In this document: positions 34,652 through 35,955 of the stretch, in pieces
Position numbering within the stretch: position 1 is the first letter of the stretch
Layout of the letters: the number at the start of each line of letters is the position of its first letter
Source: Candidatus Poribacteria bacterium
Lineage (GTDB): Bacteria; Poribacteria; WGA-4E; PCPOR2b
Direction of reading: 5' to 3'
NCBI GenBank assembly: GCA_022822785.1
Contig: JAJEAL010000110.1
Span: 1 to 35,955, forward strand
DNA: 35,955 nt
The notes under the pieces: generated by a model
Seen by the model: the letters and a program-made list of their open reading frames with translations, nothing else
Told to the model about the DNA's origin: nothing
Database searches by the model: none
Made by a program: the position numbers and the translations under genes

Positions 34652-35955
34652 ATGACTAAGGACAACACCCTCATCTATCGCGCACAAACTGGGGCTGAAG
34701 ATGCTTTTGCTGACCTGATGCGAGAGCATTACTCCTTTGTTTATGCAATTGTTATAAGAATGGTAAAAAATTCCCATGATGCTGAGGAGGTCGTTCAAGA
34801 CATCTTCCTCAACGCCTATCGAGGATTGACGCAGCTTGAAGATGTAACCAAATTCAAAAGCTGGTTGGGTGAGATTGCACAAAATTGTGGGCGAAACTGG
34901 CTCCGAAAACAGCGGGGCGATACCGTATCCATTGACGAAGTGAGCGAACAGATACTTCGAACGGAAGATTCCCCTGATGAGCGATTAATACGGCAGGAGC
35001 AGAGAGAATTAATTCGCCGGACAATGGAGACGCTTTCGGAAAAAGATAGAGAGATTGCCCAGGCGTATTACCTTGATGGTGCAAGCTACGATGAACTAAC
35101 AGAGACGCACGGGCTATCCTACAATGCTATTGCGTTTCGGTTGTCTCGTGCGAAGCGACAACTCACCAAGCGGTTGCAATACCTTCTGACCGGTATCTTC
35201 GTTTCTCCCGCGACGACACTGAAAAAATTCTACTCAAGTGGTCTAACTGCCATGAAAGTTGGAATGGTGCCCAAAATAACAGTTGGGGTAGCAGCACTGA
35301 TTGCTCTCATTTTCATCGGTTTCATCGGTGTCCGCCAGATGACTGCACCCACAGTCGAGGAGCGAGTGTATTTGTCGCCATGGGAGGACGGCACTGAACG
35401 TCCACGAAACAGCGGCGAAGACTTGGCTGCACAAACTAATTCTACCCAAGATAGGGCAAACCGGGACAATCTATCACAGATTTCCACAGAAGGACTGGAA
35501 ATGGTTGATGATTCCTTGGATCAACTGGAAGAAACAGATACAGCACAGTTCGCAGCAGAGGCGGAATTTGAGATAGAAACGGATCCGGATCTCTTTACCG
35601 ACATATCTACGCTGTTAGATGACGAGGGCCGGCTCGCTGAAGATATAATGAATGCATACGTGGAAGCGGTAAGAAGTCTTAACGTTGAAGGAATACTTTC
35701 GGTAATCACAGGGGCTGCAAAGGAAGAATTTGAGAGTGAAATGTTGCCTGTCTTAAATGGAGAGTTACCGGAAGATATTGCAGATATATTTTATGATATG
35801 TTGCCAGAAGAGACAGCAGATGAAATGATTCAGACAGTAAAGGAGGAGATGCAACGAGCACTTAAACAGATGCTTAGTTCGGCAGAGGTCGTGAGTAGTG
35901 AATATGTCGGCGATGAACTCCACTTCCAAGTAAGAGTATCGTCACCGGAGATACC
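34652..35955 (+). CDS. ECF-type sigma factor with C-terminal membrane helix and acidic extracytoplasmic domain, 3' end missing
   Basis: AAGGGAGG precedes the ATG; 434 codons are open to the window end without a stop. Residues about 8-88 are sigma region 2 (SHDAEEVVQDIFLNAYRGL, then FKSWLGEIAQNCGRNWLRK). Residues about 121-176 are region 4 (LSEKDREIAQAYYLDG, SYDELTETHGLSYNAIAFRLSRAKRQL). A single hydrophobic helix follows at about 209-227 (ITVGVAALIALIFIGFIGV). The remainder (228-434+) is strongly acidic and polar, ending in a helical stretch and the start of a beta-rich part (ELHFQVRV). If the N-terminus is cytoplasmic, the tail is outside. This suggests a membrane-tethered sigma factor that must be released or act at the membrane. 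It is not in the same transcript as the preceding gene. Confidence 0.88.
   Translation, partial: MTKDNTLIYRAQTGAEDAFADLMREHYSFVYAIVIRMVKNSHDAEEVVQDIFLNAYRGLTQLEDVTKFKSWLGEIAQNCGRNWLRKQRGDTVSIDEVSEQILRTEDSPDERLIRQEQRELIRRTMETLSEKDREIAQAYYLDGASYDELTETHGLSYNAIAFRLSRAKRQLTKRLQYLLTGIFVSPATTLKKFYSSGLTAMKVGMVPKITVGVAALIALIFIGFIGVRQMTAPTVEERVYLSPWEDGTERPRNSGEDLAAQTNSTQDRANRDNLSQISTEGLEMVDDSLDQLEETDTAQFAAEAEFEIETDPDLFTDISTLLDDEGRLAEDIMNAYVEAVRSLNVEGILSVITGAAKEEFESEMLPVLNGELPEDIADIFYDMLPEETADEMIQTVKEEMQRALKQMLSSAEVVSSEYVGDELHFQVRVSSPEI

Noticed and set aside
1-35955. CRISPR arrays, tRNA or rRNA genes, insertion sequences or prophage genes
   Set aside because: No regularly spaced repeats, cloverleaf-like segments, transposase motifs or phage structural proteins were found by reading.

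Overview
The window is bacterial chromosome of roughly balanced GC content. It is densely coded, with short intergenic gaps and Shine-Dalgarno sequences before most genes, and it includes several GTG and TTG starts. It mixes housekeeping genes (hisS, aspS, ddl, pyrF, lepA, lepB) with families typical of large-genome environmental and symbiotic bacteria: a PhyH dioxygenase, enolase superfamily, Gfo/Idh/MocA, AP-endonuclease-2-type sugar isomerase, creatininase, form II CO-dehydrogenase-like hydroxylase, and sigma factors with extra domains. My guess is an uncultured lineage such as Poribacteria or a relative. This rests on gene content only, with no 16S or marker-tree support.

Layout. 1-2.7 kb (+): a PhyH-type dioxygenase cut by the window edge, an enolase-superfamily enzyme and a uronate-dehydrogenase-like SDR, plausibly a sugar-acid catabolic set. 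2.7-5.9 kb (+): a 1053-residue membrane, spermidine-synthase-like and TPR fusion. 6.1-11.4 kb (+): hisS, aspS, a nucleotidyltransferase-fold protein and ddl. 11.5-12.5 kb (-): an extended SDR. 12.6-16.7 kb (+): a membrane sensor with a PP2C/SpoIIE phosphatase domain, a DNA N4/N6-methyltransferase with no visible restriction partner, and a small-molecule-type methyltransferase. 16.9-23.0 kb (+): creatininase-family hydrolase, pyrF, lepA, lepB, an ABC ATPase without its permease, and a TVP38/DedA-type membrane protein. 23.1-25.2 kb (+): an Eis-like acetyltransferase and a sugar isomerase. 25.2-31.7 kb (-): coxS-coxL-coxM in form II order, then a VOC protein, a Gfo/Idh/MocA oxidoreductase and an aldo/keto reductase. 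31.66-32.15 kb: the only long non-coding stretch, carrying nested direct repeats, GC-rich hairpins and two divergent promoter candidates. 32.15 kb to the end (+): two consecutive ECF sigma factors. The first is fused to a long ankyrin-repeat region. The second is fused to a transmembrane helix and an acidic, probably extracytoplasmic domain, and runs off the window.

The most unusual part is the sigma-factor pair at the right end. Each carries its probable control element in the same polypeptide, and no separate anti-sigma gene is visible between or before them. The other points of interest are the intergenic repeat block, several enzymes with replaced active-site residues (aldo/keto reductase, enolase-superfamily protein, AspRS), and the solitary DNA methyltransferase.
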